A stretch of 64,000 nt of DNA from CBDCDJ01 sp965215355 (GTDB taxonomy: Bacteria > Deinococcota > Deinococci > Deinococcales > Trueperaceae). Each line of letters starts with the position of its first letter. The stretch's first letter is position 1. This document shows, piece after piece, positions 1 to 9,182 of this stretch. The notes beneath the pieces are model-generated. The model had not been told where the DNA came from, searched no databases, and saw nothing but the letters and a program-made list of their open reading frames with translations. The stretch is from NCBI GenBank assembly GCA_965215355.1, contig CBDCDJ010000007.1:4092001-4156000 (forward strand), given 5' to 3'. The position numbers and the translations under genes are program-made.

Positions 1-10
1 ATATAGAGAT

Positions 11-33
11 GATTGAACTATGTTAGTTCAATC
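11..33. promoter_or_regulatory. Perfect inverted repeat before the first gene
   Basis: GATTGAACTA and its exact reverse complement TAGTTCAATC are separated by 3 nt and end one base before the ATG at 34. No ribosome binding site precedes that ATG. The repeat could be an operator or a translation-blocking hairpin for the two-gene unit that follows. Function is inferred from position only. Confidence 0.5.
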
Positions 34-501
34 ATGAACCCACAGCTACGTTTAGAGGACATTTATGAAAGCTTTCCGACTGATCAGAGATGCATTGCGT
101 TTCTCGAGGTTATTCGGTGGGGACAGGCTCCTAAGTGTGCGTATTGCGATGGTATCAGAACAACGAAGCTTCAAAAGGAAAATCGTTACAGGTGCAACCG
201 CTGCAATGTAGGTTTTAGCGTTACCGTTGGAACAGTTTTTCATCACACGCACCTACCCTTACAAAAATGGCTCTACGCGCTTTATATAATTTTGACTTCA
301 TATAAAGGGATAACGGTTCGCCAGTTGGCGCAAGCTATACAGGTAAACAAAAACACTGCGAACTTCATCATTCAAAGGGTAGACCAAGCACTACTTAAAG
401 AAACCCAACGCGAGTTAATAAATCGCATTGTGACTAACACGATTGAGATTGCAGATTTAGAGGAATCCAACTCAAAAATGAAAGGTGATCATAATGCCTA
501 A
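34..501 (+). CDS. Zinc-ribbon protein related to the N-terminus of IS1595/ISXO2 transposases
   Basis: Protein of 155 residues. Two Cys pairs (Cys35/Cys38 and Cys54/Cys57) form a zinc ribbon of the type found at the start of IS1595-family transposases, followed by the hydrophobic LPLQKW-LYALYII segment typical of that family and a helix-turn-helix-like stretch at about residues 93-118. The DDE catalytic domain that normally follows is absent, so this is not a complete transposase; it may bind DNA as an accessory or regulatory protein. A TTG at 13 is in frame, but it lies inside the inverted repeat, so the ATG at 34 is preferred. The end overlaps the next gene, which suggests translational coupling. 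GC content is clearly lower than in most of the window and CTCGAG occurs only once in the first 1.6 kb, so recent transfer is likely. Confidence 0.7.
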   Translation: MNPQLRLEDIYESFPTDQRCIAFLEVIRWGQAPKCAYCDGIRTTKLQKENRYRCNRCNVGFSVTVGTVFHHTHLPLQKWLYALYIILTSYKGITVRQLAQAIQVNKNTANFIIQRVDQALLKETQRELINRIVTNTIEIADLEESNSKMKGDHNA

Positions 502-1489
502 AAACGCCAAAAATGCAAGTCGCACAAGGCTAGAAATGCTGCCTGACACAGTTATTCAAGCAACCCACGGCTCCCCGGATCATCCGCTAAAAATCGGGAA
601 TATGGAAATCCCCTGCTATGTCCTTGAGAATGGCACGCGCGTATTGGTTCAAGGCAGTATGATCAACGCGCTTAATATGTCTACGGGAAGCGCGTCGGCT
701 AGCTCAAAAGGTGATCGGTTATCAAAATTCATTGCTACAAAATCCCTTAAAGACTTTGTTTCAGAGAGTCTTGCCAAGTCTATCTATAATCCGATCATTT
801 TCAAAACGCCGACAGGTAATCTAGCACATGGTTACGAAGCTACTGTGCTCGCTGATTTGTGTGAGGCCGTACTAGAGGCTAAAGAAAATGGATCACTTAA
901 CCACCAACAAGAACACATCGCCTTACGGTGCCAAATTCTTATTCGCGGATTCGCCCGCGTGGGTATTATTGCCTTAGTAGATGAGGCTACCGGCTACCAA
1001 GATGACAGGTCAAGAGAGGCGCTAAACGAACTCTTGCAGAAATTCATTTCTGATGAGCTTTTGGCTTGGGCAAAAACTTTCCCAGATGAATTCTACCAAG
1101 AGTTGTTTCGTTTGCGCGGTTTGCACTATTCACAAGTCACAAGTAAGAAACCGCAGTACGTCGGCAGGCTTACCAATGACATAGTTTATGAGCGTCTAGC
1201 TCCGGGGGTTTTGAAGGAGCTAAAAAGTAAAACGCCTAAAGACGACAAGGGGAGGAGACAGCACAAGTTCTTTCAGCGCCTTACCGAAAACTACGGACAC
1301 CCGAAACTCAGAGAGCATTTATCAAATGTAATCACCTTGATGCGGGCCTCGCCAAATTACAAAGTATTTTACCGCCTTTTGGACAGATCTTTACCAAAAT
1401 ACTCCCAGGATAGTATGGGTAGAGTTTCGAGCCAACCGGCATTAGGATTACGAGTGGAGGCCGCGTCCGTGGACGAATATAATCAATAA
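494..1489 (+). CDS. P63C domain-containing protein
   Basis: Protein of 331 residues that carries the P63C family signature: LVDEATGYQ (about 161-169), a KTFPDEFYQ-FRLRG block (195-209), VGRLTNDIVYERLAPGVL (223-240) and a GHPKL-H-LMRAS block near 268-286. P63C proteins occur in phages and mobile islands; their biochemical role is not established. The ATG at 494 is chosen; an upstream in-frame ATG at 485 also exists. Either start overlaps the zinc-ribbon gene, so the two are probably translated from one message. No catalytic motif is recognised. Low GC and atypical composition match its neighbour. Confidence 0.8.
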   Translation: MPKNAKNASRTRLEMLPDTVIQATHGSPDHPLKIGNMEIPCYVLENGTRVLVQGSMINALNMSTGSASASSKGDRLSKFIATKSLKDFVSESLAKSIYNPIIFKTPTGNLAHGYEATVLADLCEAVLEAKENGSLNHQQEHIALRCQILIRGFARVGIIALVDEATGYQDDRSREALNELLQKFISDELLAWAKTFPDEFYQELFRLRGLHYSQVTSKKPQYVGRLTNDIVYERLAPGVLKELKSKTPKDDKGRRQHKFFQRLTENYGHPKLREHLSNVITLMRASPNYKVFYRLLDRSLPKYSQDSMGRVSSQPALGLRVEAASVDEYNQ

Positions 1490-1513
1490 ATCCCGTCCTG
1501 AACGCAAAAACTA

Positions 1514-1522
1514 TGCTATAAT
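1514..1522 (+). promoter_or_regulatory. Extended -10 promoter upstream of the transposase gene
   Basis: TGCTATAAT is a perfect extended -10 element (TGnTATAAT). No convincing -35 hexamer is seen at the right distance, which is common for extended -10 promoters. It would give the transposase message a leader of about 80 nt. Confidence 0.45.
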
Positions 1523-1550
1523 CAGACATGGATAGCTAAGGCTATAAGAC

Positions 1551-1587
1551 GATAGAGCGGTTAGCCGCCAAGCATCACCGCTCTATC
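1551..1587 (+). promoter_or_regulatory. Hairpin in the transposase leader
   Basis: GATAGAGCGG and CCGCTCTATC form a perfect 10-bp stem with a 17-nt loop between the promoter and the transposase start. Such hairpins near the left end of insertion sequences can stop readthrough from outside or mask the ribosome binding site (GGAGGG at about 1596). The function is inference. Confidence 0.5.
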
Positions 1588-1609
1588 TGAACACGGAGGG
1601 ATAAGCTCC

Positions 1610-2851
1610 ATGTCTACACCTAATGTTAGCACAGCGGGTAACGCTCGCTCTTTACGCGGTTTGCACATCGCTCTCAATTCAGACATAAAAACGACCTCCA
1701 AAGGCTACATTGTGCCGAGTCAGTCAAGCGGGGGTAAGTACGTCGTCACCCTCGACCTAGCCGAATGTACCTGTGTTGACTACGAACAGCGGCAAGCGCC
1801 TTGCAAACACATCTACGCGGTCAGCCACAAGCTCGAGGGAATTGACGAGCCGGACGGGGCAACCTTACTCGAGCCTGTAGCCCCCCGCCCCACCTACAGC
1901 CAACGCTGGCCCGAATACAACGCCGCACAGCGAACCGAGAAAGCCAACTTTCTGTTACTGCTACACGGCCTGTGTCTCGGCATTGGCGAACCCGCTCAGG
2001 TCATGGGTAGGCCGCGCCTGTCGTACGCTGATATGGTCTTTGCGTGCGCGTTCAAAGTCTACGCTGGCTTGTCGGGTCGGCGTTTCGGAAGCGACTTAGA
2101 GGAAGCTCGAGCCAAGGGCTATGTCAAGCGTGTACCCCATTTCAACAGCCTGTATAACTACCTGGACAAGCTCGAGCTTACCCCGCTGCTACACGAACTC
2201 ATCACCGTGACCGCGCTACCCCTGAAAGCCATAGAAACAGACTTCGCGGTTGACTCGTCAGGGTTCAGCAACAACAGGTTCGTGAAGTGGTTCAACGTCA
2301 AACACGGTAAGGAACTGGATTACTCCGACTGGATAAAGCTACACCTTATGACGGGAGTGACTACCAACATCGTTACCAGCGTCGAGGTGAGCGGTAGACA
2401 CGCAAACGATACGAACTACTTTAAGCCTTTGGTAGACGCCACAGCCGACCATTTCACGATGCAAGAAATCAGCGCAGATAAGGCGTACTCGAGCCGGGAC
2501 AACCTTCACACAGCTATGGGGCATGGGGCAACGCCGTTCATACCCTTTAAGAGCAACGCGACAGGAGAAGCGGGCGGGGATAACCTTTGGAAGATCATGT
2601 TTCACTACTACAGCTTGAAGCGCCCCGAGTTCCTAAGCCACTATCACAAGCGGTCGAATGTCGAAAGCACCTTCTCTATGATTAAGGGGAAGTTCGGGGA
2701 TGCTGTGAAGGGTAAGACTGAGACGGCGCAGATAAACGAGGTGCTGCTAAAGGTGTTGTGTCACAATATCTGTGTGGTTCATCAGTCTATGCACGAACTC
2801 GGAATTGAGGCGACTTTTTGTGCAGGATTCCGAGTTGCACAAAAAGTCTGA
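1610..2851 (+). CDS. IS4-like DDE transposase with N-terminal SWIM zinc finger
   Basis: Protein of 413 residues. A SWIM finger lies at about 53-67 (Cys53, Cys55, Cys65, His67) followed by an RNase H-fold DDE domain: Asp215 in AVDSSGF, Asp290 in ISADKAYSS and Glu352 in KRSNVESTF. The catalytic triad is complete, so the enzyme could be active. The start is preceded by GGAGGG. The reading frame runs through an inverted repeat at its end, and the next bases belong to a truncated jetC gene, so the element appears to sit in or beside a broken Wadjet operon. Family (IS4/IS1182-like) is judged from motif style only. The left boundary of the insertion sequence could not be located. Confidence 0.85.
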   Translation: MSTPNVSTAGNARSLRGLHIALNSDIKTTSKGYIVPSQSSGGKYVVTLDLAECTCVDYEQRQAPCKHIYAVSHKLEGIDEPDGATLLEPVAPRPTYSQRWPEYNAAQRTEKANFLLLLHGLCLGIGEPAQVMGRPRLSYADMVFACAFKVYAGLSGRRFGSDLEEARAKGYVKRVPHFNSLYNYLDKLELTPLLHELITVTALPLKAIETDFAVDSSGFSNNRFVKWFNVKHGKELDYSDWIKLHLMTGVTTNIVTSVEVSGRHANDTNYFKPLVDATADHFTMQEISADKAYSSRDNLHTAMGHGATPFIPFKSNATGEAGGDNLWKIMFHYYSLKRPEFLSHYHKRSNVESTFSMIKGKFGDAVKGKTETAQINEVLLKVLCHNICVVHQSMHELGIEATFCAGFRVAQKV

Positions 2852-2873
2852 CTTTTTGTGGGCTTTTTGTGCA
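2812..2873. repeat. Inverted and direct repeats at the transposase/jetC junction
   Basis: GACTTTTTGTGCA (2812-2824) is matched by its exact reverse complement at 2836-2848, then repeated in direct orientation as GACTTTTTGTG at 2850-2860 and as GGCTTTTTGTGCA at 2861-2873. The cluster spans the end of the transposase frame and the point where jetC homology begins. It is a candidate for the right end of the insertion sequence or for nested ends of two insertions. Confidence 0.65.
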
Positions 2874-5587
2874 AAGCCAACCAGACCGTCAAAATCAAAG
2901 AAATCGGCAGCCTCAACACCTTTATTCGGGAACACATGCTGGGCAAAGGCGACATTCAAAAAAACATTCAGAGCCTGCAAGACAACTACCAGAACTTAAC
3001 CCGCGCCCACGCGGCCATCGTAAAAGCCAAAGCGCAACTCGAGCTTCTCACACCCTTGCACGAAGACAGTTTGCGCTACCACAAGTTAGAGGAGCGTATC
3101 AAGCACCTGAGGCAAGCCGAACGCCTTGTCCCTGCTTATTTCGCTCAGCAAAAGTTGCAACTCCTCGGCACGAAACTCGAGCAGGCACAAATACAACTCG
3201 AGCACGTTTCTCAGCAGTTAGATAGAATAATTGAGCACTTGGTAGGGCTTAATAGCGAGCGCCGTCAGCTGGACGTGGCTATCGGCAGCGACGAAGTGGG
3301 TCAGCGGTTAAAGCTGCTTGAAAAAGACATCGAGCTGCTGCAAAAACAGCTGTCCTTTAAACAACAGCAAGCCGAGACCTACGACAGCTTAGCAAGCCGA
3401 CTCGGTCTTAGCCATTATCAAACTAAAGAAACCTTTTATGACGCCAAGGAAAGGGCTGAACAGTTGCACAAAACCTCTCAGGAGAGCCTGGACGAAGCGT
3501 TTGACGAGCGTGTGGGGTTGCAAACACAGGTGGACAAACTCAAAGTCGAAGGCGAAACTTTAGCACGGGAAATCGACTCTCTGCAACAAAGAGACAGTCA
3601 GATACCCCAGCGAAACCTCGAGTTGCGTCAGGGCATGGTGAACGCGCTCAACATACCTGGAGAGGCTGTTTCCTTTGTTGGCGAGCTGCTAAAGGTCAAA
3701 GATGATGAACGGCACTGGGAAGGTGCCGTCGAGCGATTGCTGCACAGCTTTGGCTTGTGTCTCCTCGTTCCTGAACCGCACTACCAGGCGGTGAGTTACT
3801 ATGTCAATACAACAAACTTGCACGGGCGCATCGTTTTTCACCGCATCGACAAAACGCCGTTGCCCTTGCCTACTTATGGGAACCCCGGCAAACTTGCCGA
3901 CAAGCTCGAGATTAAACAAAGCCCGTTTTATGACTGGATTGGGCATGAACTCATCAAGCATTACGATTACACCTGCTGTGACACGCTCGAGCAGTTCCGC
4001 CAAGAAAAACGCGCCCTCACCGCCCAAGGGCTTATCAAAAGCGGCAACCAGCGCCACGAAAAAGACGACCGCCGCGACCTCCGTGACCGCACCCGGTACA
4101 TTCTGGGCTGGAGCAATAAGGAAAAAATCGCCGCCCTTGAACGTGAACGAGACAAGGTCGCCGAGCAGTTCTCGGAGGTTCGCCGTAATTTGGAGAAAGT
4201 CGAGAAGAAGCGCCGAGACCTCGAAACAAAAAAGGGGCAGGTAGAAGCGTTTCTTCGCTTTGACGACTTTGCGGCCATCGACTGGCAGAGCGCTAAGCAA
4301 ACGTTACAGGAACTGCAAAAACAGAAGATAGACCTCGAGCAAAGTTCAGATAGGCTCAAGCACCTTCAGGCACAGCTCGAGGCGTTACAGGATAAGACAA
4401 GCAACCTCGAGGTGGATAGGAACGACACCCAAAAAGAACAGCTCGGTCTCGAGCGCGATATCGAAGATTATCGAAAACAGCAGCGGCAGGCTCAACTGCG
4501 CTTAGAAGAGGCTTCGACTAAAGAGTTAGAAGCGTGCAGCCCACACATAGAAAAGCATTTGACGAGCCGCCAGCTGACTTTAGACACTATGGACACGGTC
4601 GAGCGGCAAACGCAAGACATCTACCGAAAGCTGCTCGAGAAAGACTCTGAAGAAACGAGAAGGCTTGAAAACAGCATCGTGAGAAGGATGCAGAAATACA
4701 AGAGTATTTACGAAGCTGAAACCACTGAGGTTGACGCCGCCATTGAATCCATAAGTGATTTCGACGCGCTGCTCGAGACCATTAAAAAGGATGACTTACC
4801 CCGCTTTGAAGCTGAGTTTAAGCGTTTTCTCAACGACAAAATTCTCAGTAACATGGTGGTGTTTCGAGGTGAATTGGAAAGCCGCCTGAACGGCATCAAA
4901 GACAACATCAACACCCTCAACGGCTCACTTAAAAGCATCGACTACACCCCGAGAACCTTTATCGAGCTGAGGTACGGCGATAATTCAGACCCCGAAATCC
5001 GCGAGTTTAAGACGATGCTTAAAGCCTGTTTTGTCGATGTGGGTAGTTCTGATGAGCTTGCCGGTGAAGCGAGTTTCCAGCCTATTCGTGCCCTGATTGA
5101 GCGCTTTGAAAATGAGGTGCGCTGGACGAACAAAGTAACCGACGTTAGGAACTGGCTTGACTTTTCCGCCAGTGAAAACTACCGGACGGACGGTAGCCAG
5201 CGACACTACTACTCAGATTCCTCGGGTAAATCCGGCGGACAAAAAGCCAAACTCGCCTACACGATTTTGGCCTCTGCTATCGCTTATCAGTTTGGACTCG
5301 ACCACGGTCAAGCCCGCTCGACCTCCTTCCGCTTTGTAGTGATTGACGAAGCCTTCGATAAAACCGACGAGCGCAACGCCCACTACGCGATGGAACTCTT
5401 CAAACAGCTCGACTTACAACTTTTGGTCGTCACGCCGCTCGATAAAGTTCACGTCATTGAGCCATTTATTTCGGCTTGTCACTTTGTCGAAAACAGTCTC
5501 GAGGAAGACGATTCTAAAGTGTATAACCTGAGCATGACAGACTTTGATGAACGAAAGCAGAGCTTCCGCGCCAAGTTCGACCAATGA
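2858..5587 (+). pseudogene. jetC: 5'-truncated jetC, SMC/MukB-like ATPase of a Wadjet system
   Basis: Open for 909 codons. The C-terminal half of a Wadjet JetC is clear: long coiled coils, a hinge-like middle region, the ABC signature SSGKSGGQKAKLAY near residues 788-801, and Walker B plus D-loop VVIDEAFDKTDERN near 826-839. The N-terminal segment with the Walker A P-loop is missing. Recognisable homology starts a few residues after the first Met, right at the repeat cluster that ends the transposase. JetC should pair with JetA and JetB, and neither is present between here and the window edge. Its stop overlaps the jetD start (ATGA). A P-loop-less SMC ATPase cannot bind ATP normally, so this copy is very probably inactive. 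The alternative is that the missing 5' part and jetAB lie left of the window, split by an insertion. Confidence 0.85.
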
Positions 5588-6741
5588 TAATTACACCAGA
5601 ACAAGTACGACAGAAGGCCGCACGAAAGTATCTCCCGTTCCTGCACGCCTTTTTGCACGCCGAAACTTTCTTGCCCCTTGAAATTCCTTTTAGAAAGGTT
5701 AAGCCTTCTGATGATTACCTGGCAGTCAGAGCGGGCGTTCAAGCCCTCTCTGGAAATACAAAGGCGGTAAGAGGCTACGGTTACAGCCTCGAGCTACAAA
5801 CCCAAAACACTCGGCGCTACGGGACACAATCCCTACCGTCTCGCATCTACTTTGAGAGTGAAAGCGACTTTCTCAAATCGATTGGTAAAGAAAGCGAGTT
5901 TACTGACTTCAAACAAACTGTTGAGCATATTAGAACAACTCTGCCGCAGCTTTCTAATTGGGTGCGGGGGCATCCTAAAGCTGTGCTCGAACACCTTAGC
6001 AAATGGTCGGACTTGCTCAAAGTGTGTTGCTACTTTTTAGAGCGTCCCAAGCCCCAACTTTATATTCGTGAATTGCCTATTGCGGTCCACAGTAAATTTG
6101 TCGAAGAAAACAAGGGCATTCTCAGACGGCTTCTCGATGTTTTGTTGCCGTCTCTACACATCGACGAAGCTGAGACGGATTTCGAGCGGCGCTTTTTTCT
6201 CAAATGTAAAGAAGCGCTTATTCGTTTCAGGGTTTTGGATAAGCGCTTGTTAGAACATTATTCCCTACCTGTCAGTGATTTGAGTGTGCCCGTTTCTCAG
6301 TTCGACGCCTTACAGCTTACGGGCCGCCGCTTCATCATCACGGAAAACGAGATGACCTTTTTAACCTTGCCCGAGTTAGCAAACAGCATCGGGCTTTTCG
6401 GCGCAGGCTTCCGTATTGAAACCCTCAAAGCTATCAGTTGGCTTGCAAGCTGCCCTATTCTTTATTGGGGTGACTTAGACGTGCAGGGCTTTCAAATCCT
6501 GTCGCAACTGAGAGGTTACTTTCCCGACGTAGTCTCCGTAATGATGGATTTAAAAACCCTGGCGAAATTCAGAGATTTTGTGGTTCCCGGTACACCAAGC
6601 GGGATAACCACATTGCCCAACCTGAGTTTAGAAGAGGTGCAGGTGTTTGCCAGTTTAGCCGAGCATGGTTTGAGGTTTGAACAGGAGCGAATTTCCCACG
6701 ACTACGCTGTTCGAGAGCTTCAAAGACTTTGTCAAGTTTGA
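5584..6741 (+). CDS. jetD: Wadjet nuclease subunit JetD (DUF3322/DUF2220, Toprim-like)
   Basis: Protein of 385 residues, about the full family length. JetD is the Toprim-fold nuclease that cleaves extruded plasmid DNA in JetABCD systems. The Toprim-like core shows Glu254 in ITENEMTFL, a glycine-rich turn near 277 and the acidic pair Asp297/Asp299 in YWGDLDVQGF, followed by MMDLKTL. The family usually has His where Gln301 stands here (GDxDxHG); the effect is unknown. The start overlaps the jetC stop by 4 nt. With jetC truncated and jetA/jetB missing, the enzyme lacks the partners known to activate it, so this is probably a leftover gene. Confidence 0.88.
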   Translation: MIITPEQVRQKAARKYLPFLHAFLHAETFLPLEIPFRKVKPSDDYLAVRAGVQALSGNTKAVRGYGYSLELQTQNTRRYGTQSLPSRIYFESESDFLKSIGKESEFTDFKQTVEHIRTTLPQLSNWVRGHPKAVLEHLSKWSDLLKVCCYFLERPKPQLYIRELPIAVHSKFVEENKGILRRLLDVLLPSLHIDEAETDFERRFFLKCKEALIRFRVLDKRLLEHYSLPVSDLSVPVSQFDALQLTGRRFIITENEMTFLTLPELANSIGLFGAGFRIETLKAISWLASCPILYWGDLDVQGFQILSQLRGYFPDVVSVMMDLKTLAKFRDFVVPGTPSGITTLPNLSLEEVQVFASLAEHGLRFEQERISHDYAVRELQRLCQV

Positions 6742-6793
6742 ATAACTTGCTTGATCACACCTTTGCTGCCAAGTATATGTCTACACTAGACAA

Positions 6794-7333
6794 TCACCTT
6801 TCTTTACCCAAACCGTAATGCCCGATTATCCGTTCTACAACCGCATTGGGCTCGAGCCGGGTGTTGTCGATAGCCAGGCTCTCCCTGTCTGGAACGGGAG
6901 AGAAGAGGTCATAGGTCTTAAGCAGCTCGTCGAGCGTTTCCACCGAGGTGAGTTTGCGCCGCTCAGCCCGTGCGGGCGTTTGAAGGCGGTTTCGAAGTTC
7001 GTCCTCCTCGCACCACAGCCGCACGAACAAAATCTCACTGCCGTTATCCTCAACCTGACGGGTGAGGTCGGCGACGTGTTCGTCGTCTCCGGGATGGGCG
7101 TAGACGAGCGTGAAGATGAGGTCGAGCCCGGCTTTGGCGGCTTCCTCTATCATCAGGGAGCGAAACGTCCCGACGATGCGGAAAAAGGGCGGCGTGCCGA
7201 AGGCGAAATAGGGCAGCACGGCGTTGATGCTGGCGTGGTTGTCGAAGAGCTTAAAGCCGGTGCGCCCAGCGAGGCGTTGCGCGACGGTAAATTTACCCGT
7301 ACCGGGCGGACCGTAGATGAAAACGAGCTTCAT
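6794..7333 (-). CDS. P-loop nucleotide kinase-like ATPase
   Basis: Protein of 179 residues with an N-terminal Walker A GPPGTGKF (about 8-15) directly after a beta strand, the fold of small-molecule kinases such as shikimate or gluconate kinase. A DNHASINAVLP segment around 31-41 sits where such kinases bind substrate. No specific substrate motif is recognised, so the reaction is left open. It converges with jetD. Composition is back to the high GC of the host, so the accessory island ends between 6.75 and 6.8 kb. Confidence 0.75.
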   Translation of the reverse strand: MKLVFIYGPPGTGKFTVAQRLAGRTGFKLFDNHASINAVLPYFAFGTPPFFRIVGTFRSLMIEEAAKAGLDLIFTLVYAHPGDDEHVADLTRQVEDNGSEILFVRLWCEEDELRNRLQTPARAERRKLTSVETLDELLKTYDLFSPVPDRESLAIDNTRLEPNAVVERIIGHYGLGKER

Positions 7334-7378
7334 GGTCGTGTCAGTGTAGCTGAAAGGGCGAGCTTTCGTACCGGTGTG

Positions 7379-7606
7379 TTAGGACGACCTAGCGCGCCTC
7401 CACCGCCAGCGGAACAGTGCGCTCGACGATGAGCCCTTCCGCCGTCCGCGCCCGCGCCGCTGACGGGCTCGGGTAATGTGGCGCGCAGGCTGATGAGGTC
7501 GCCGTCGGTTGGCGGTCGCAGCGGCCCCGGTTCGGTCTGTGACGCTCAACGCCTGCGCCAGTACAGTGCTCAGGCCAAGGAGGACAGAGATTTGCGGTGG
7601 TTTCAC
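7379..7606 (-). pseudogene. Possible decayed small secreted-protein gene
   Basis: The minus-strand frame opens with a signal-peptide-like start (MKPPQISVLLGLSTVLAQAL), but after about 35 codons it turns into low-complexity Arg/Ser sequence. Coherent sequence reappears in other frames (LISLRATLPEPVSGA, then EGLIVERTVPLAVEAR and a stop), which suggests one or two frameshifts in a former gene. Sequencing error is an alternative. No family recognised. Confidence 0.3.
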
Positions 7607-7631
7607 GGCTCGAGTTCAGCCCGCGCTGTCC

Positions 7632-8741
7632 TTAGCTTGACGGGTTATCGACGTCCTCCCACTCGCGCTTCAACACGGCAAAGACTACGTCGTCCGCCCA
7701 TTCGCCTTTGAACCACAGGTCCTCCTTATGGTGCGCCTCCTGCCGCATCCCGACGCGCTTCATGAGCTTGATGGAGGGCGTGTTGCGCGGGTCGGTAATA
7801 CCGTAAATGCGGTGCAAGCCTCTTTTTGTAAAGGCGTGATGGATGAGCCCTTTCACGGCTTCGGTGGCTAAACCCCGGCCCTGAAACTCGGGCGAAAAGG
7901 TGTAGCCGATTTCAGCCTGCTTGCCCATCTCGTCCATCTTGAAGTAGAGGTCGCCAATAAGTTTGTCGCTGCCTTTCAGCGTGACCCCAAACTGGAACGA
8001 GTCCTCTGCGGTAAAAGGTTCAATGACTTTGCAGCCGTTGATAAGCCTGCGAGCTTCGTCGGCCTCAAAGCGTTCCCAAAGCTGCATCCAGGCGACTTCG
8101 GGCAGGTTGCGGTAGCTTACGAGCGCTTCCAGGTCGTCGTCGCGCAAGCGGCGAATCGTAAGGCGGTCCGTTTCTATCGCTTTAAACGCAGGATGTGTTT
8201 GTTTGGTTCTGTAGTCGGGCCTCAACAGACTCATCACCACCGCGTCGTGGTACTCGCCCTCCCACAGCAGCGCGTCGCGCAACACGCCCTCTTGCCTGAA
8301 GCCCAATTTTTTGTAAACGTGCTGCGCCCGCGTGTTAAAGGCGAAAACTTCCAGTGCAATGCGGTGGAGCTCGAGGGTGTCAAAGGCGTGCTCGAGGATG
8401 AGCTTGGTCGCTTCCGTGCCGTAGCCCTTCCCCCGGTTTTCCCGTCCGCTCATGGCGATGCGGAAGTCTGCCGACCTATTCACCCAGTCAATATTGTTCA
8501 GCACCACTTCGCCCCGGTAGCCGGGGTCGTTGGGCAGCGTGACGGCGTAGTCCAGGCGGTCGTCCGCGCGGGCGACGCGCGCGCAAAACGCTCGAACCTG
8601 TTCCAGGGTAAAGGTTTGCTGCGTCCCGGTCAGCTCCCTCGTTTCCTCGTCGCTCGAGCCCGCGAGCATGGCCTCGGCGTCCTCGGTGGTGATGGGGCGC
8701 AGCGTCACCCACTCGCCTTTGAGAATGGGTTTGTCCAGCAC
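7632..8741 (-). CDS. Tandem GNAT N-acetyltransferase
   Basis: Protein of 369 residues containing two RimJ/RimL-type GNAT domains, roughly 1-190 and 195-365. Each has the acetyl-CoA loop: GRENRGKGYGTEA in the first and PEFQGRGLATEA in the second, and each ends with the NTRAQHVYKKLGF or NTPSIKLMKRVG motif. The frame stays open 80 codons further upstream, but the GTG at 8741 is preceded by AAGGAG at the right spacing and matches where GNAT homology begins. These enzymes acetylate protein N-termini, ribosomal proteins or small amines; the substrate here is unknown. Two fused copies suggest internal duplication. Confidence 0.85.
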   Translation of the reverse strand: MLDKPILKGEWVTLRPITTEDAEAMLAGSSDEETRELTGTQQTFTLEQVRAFCARVARADDRLDYAVTLPNDPGYRGEVVLNNIDWVNRSADFRIAMSGRENRGKGYGTEATKLILEHAFDTLELHRIALEVFAFNTRAQHVYKKLGFRQEGVLRDALLWEGEYHDAVVMSLLRPDYRTKQTHPAFKAIETDRLTIRRLRDDDLEALVSYRNLPEVAWMQLWERFEADEARRLINGCKVIEPFTAEDSFQFGVTLKGSDKLIGDLYFKMDEMGKQAEIGYTFSPEFQGRGLATEAVKGLIHHAFTKRGLHRIYGITDPRNTPSIKLMKRVGMRQEAHHKEDLWFKGEWADDVVFAVLKREWEDVDNPSS

Positions 8742-8764
8742 GGCTTGCTCCTTTGACTGGATAG

Positions 8765-8896
8765 CTAGGCTTGCAAGAAAACGAGAAGTGCCGCGTTGAA
8801 CACTTCGGGCTGCTCGAGTTCGTCCGAAGTCGGCTCGAGGTTTCGCCCCAATGATAAAGCGTGGTTGAGGCGCGCGTCCAGCGCGAACCAGGACAT
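8765..8896 (-). pseudogene. Short orphan reading frame, possibly a gene fragment
   Basis: A 43-codon frame (MSWFALDARLNHAL to VFNAALLVFLQA) reads like the C-terminal tail of a larger protein, perhaps an alpha/beta hydrolase, but no start signals or upstream homologous sequence are visible. It lies in the gap upstream of the acetyltransferase gene. It could also be chance. Confidence 0.25.
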
Positions 8897-9168
8897 GTGG
8901 AGGAGGCGTAAATGCGGCAATCTGCTGTGTCAGGTTGAGCCGTTTTAGGCGGCGCGGTCGCCAGAGGTTGAGTTTTGTCATAACGTTGTCTCCGTAGGGT
9001 AAAAAGCAGTCGGCTTTTCACCGCTCTAGTGTAAGAGGCTCACTGCTATCCGCCCACTCCCGAAACGCAGGCAGGAGTCCTGACGGAAGTTGGACTTTTA
9101 GCCAGAGATTAGATGGGTTGGGGGGCTCGAGACTACCTACTTGAAAATCATGACGTCACAGGAAGTGC

Positions 9169-9174
9169 TATAGT
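9169..9174 (+). promoter_or_regulatory. -10 box of a leaderless promoter for the PIN toxin gene
   Basis: TATAGT, with TG one base upstream, ends 8 nt before the GTG start. Transcription would begin at or next to the start codon, and no Shine-Dalgarno sequence is present. The same geometry recurs at many genes in this window. Confidence 0.55.
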
Positions 9175-9182
9175 GGTGTCAC

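Noticed and set aside
8742..8981. 80-codon N-terminal extension of the double GNAT protein
   Set aside because: Low-complexity Arg/Ala/Pro content with no homology; GTG at 8741 has a good ribosome binding site and fits the domain start.
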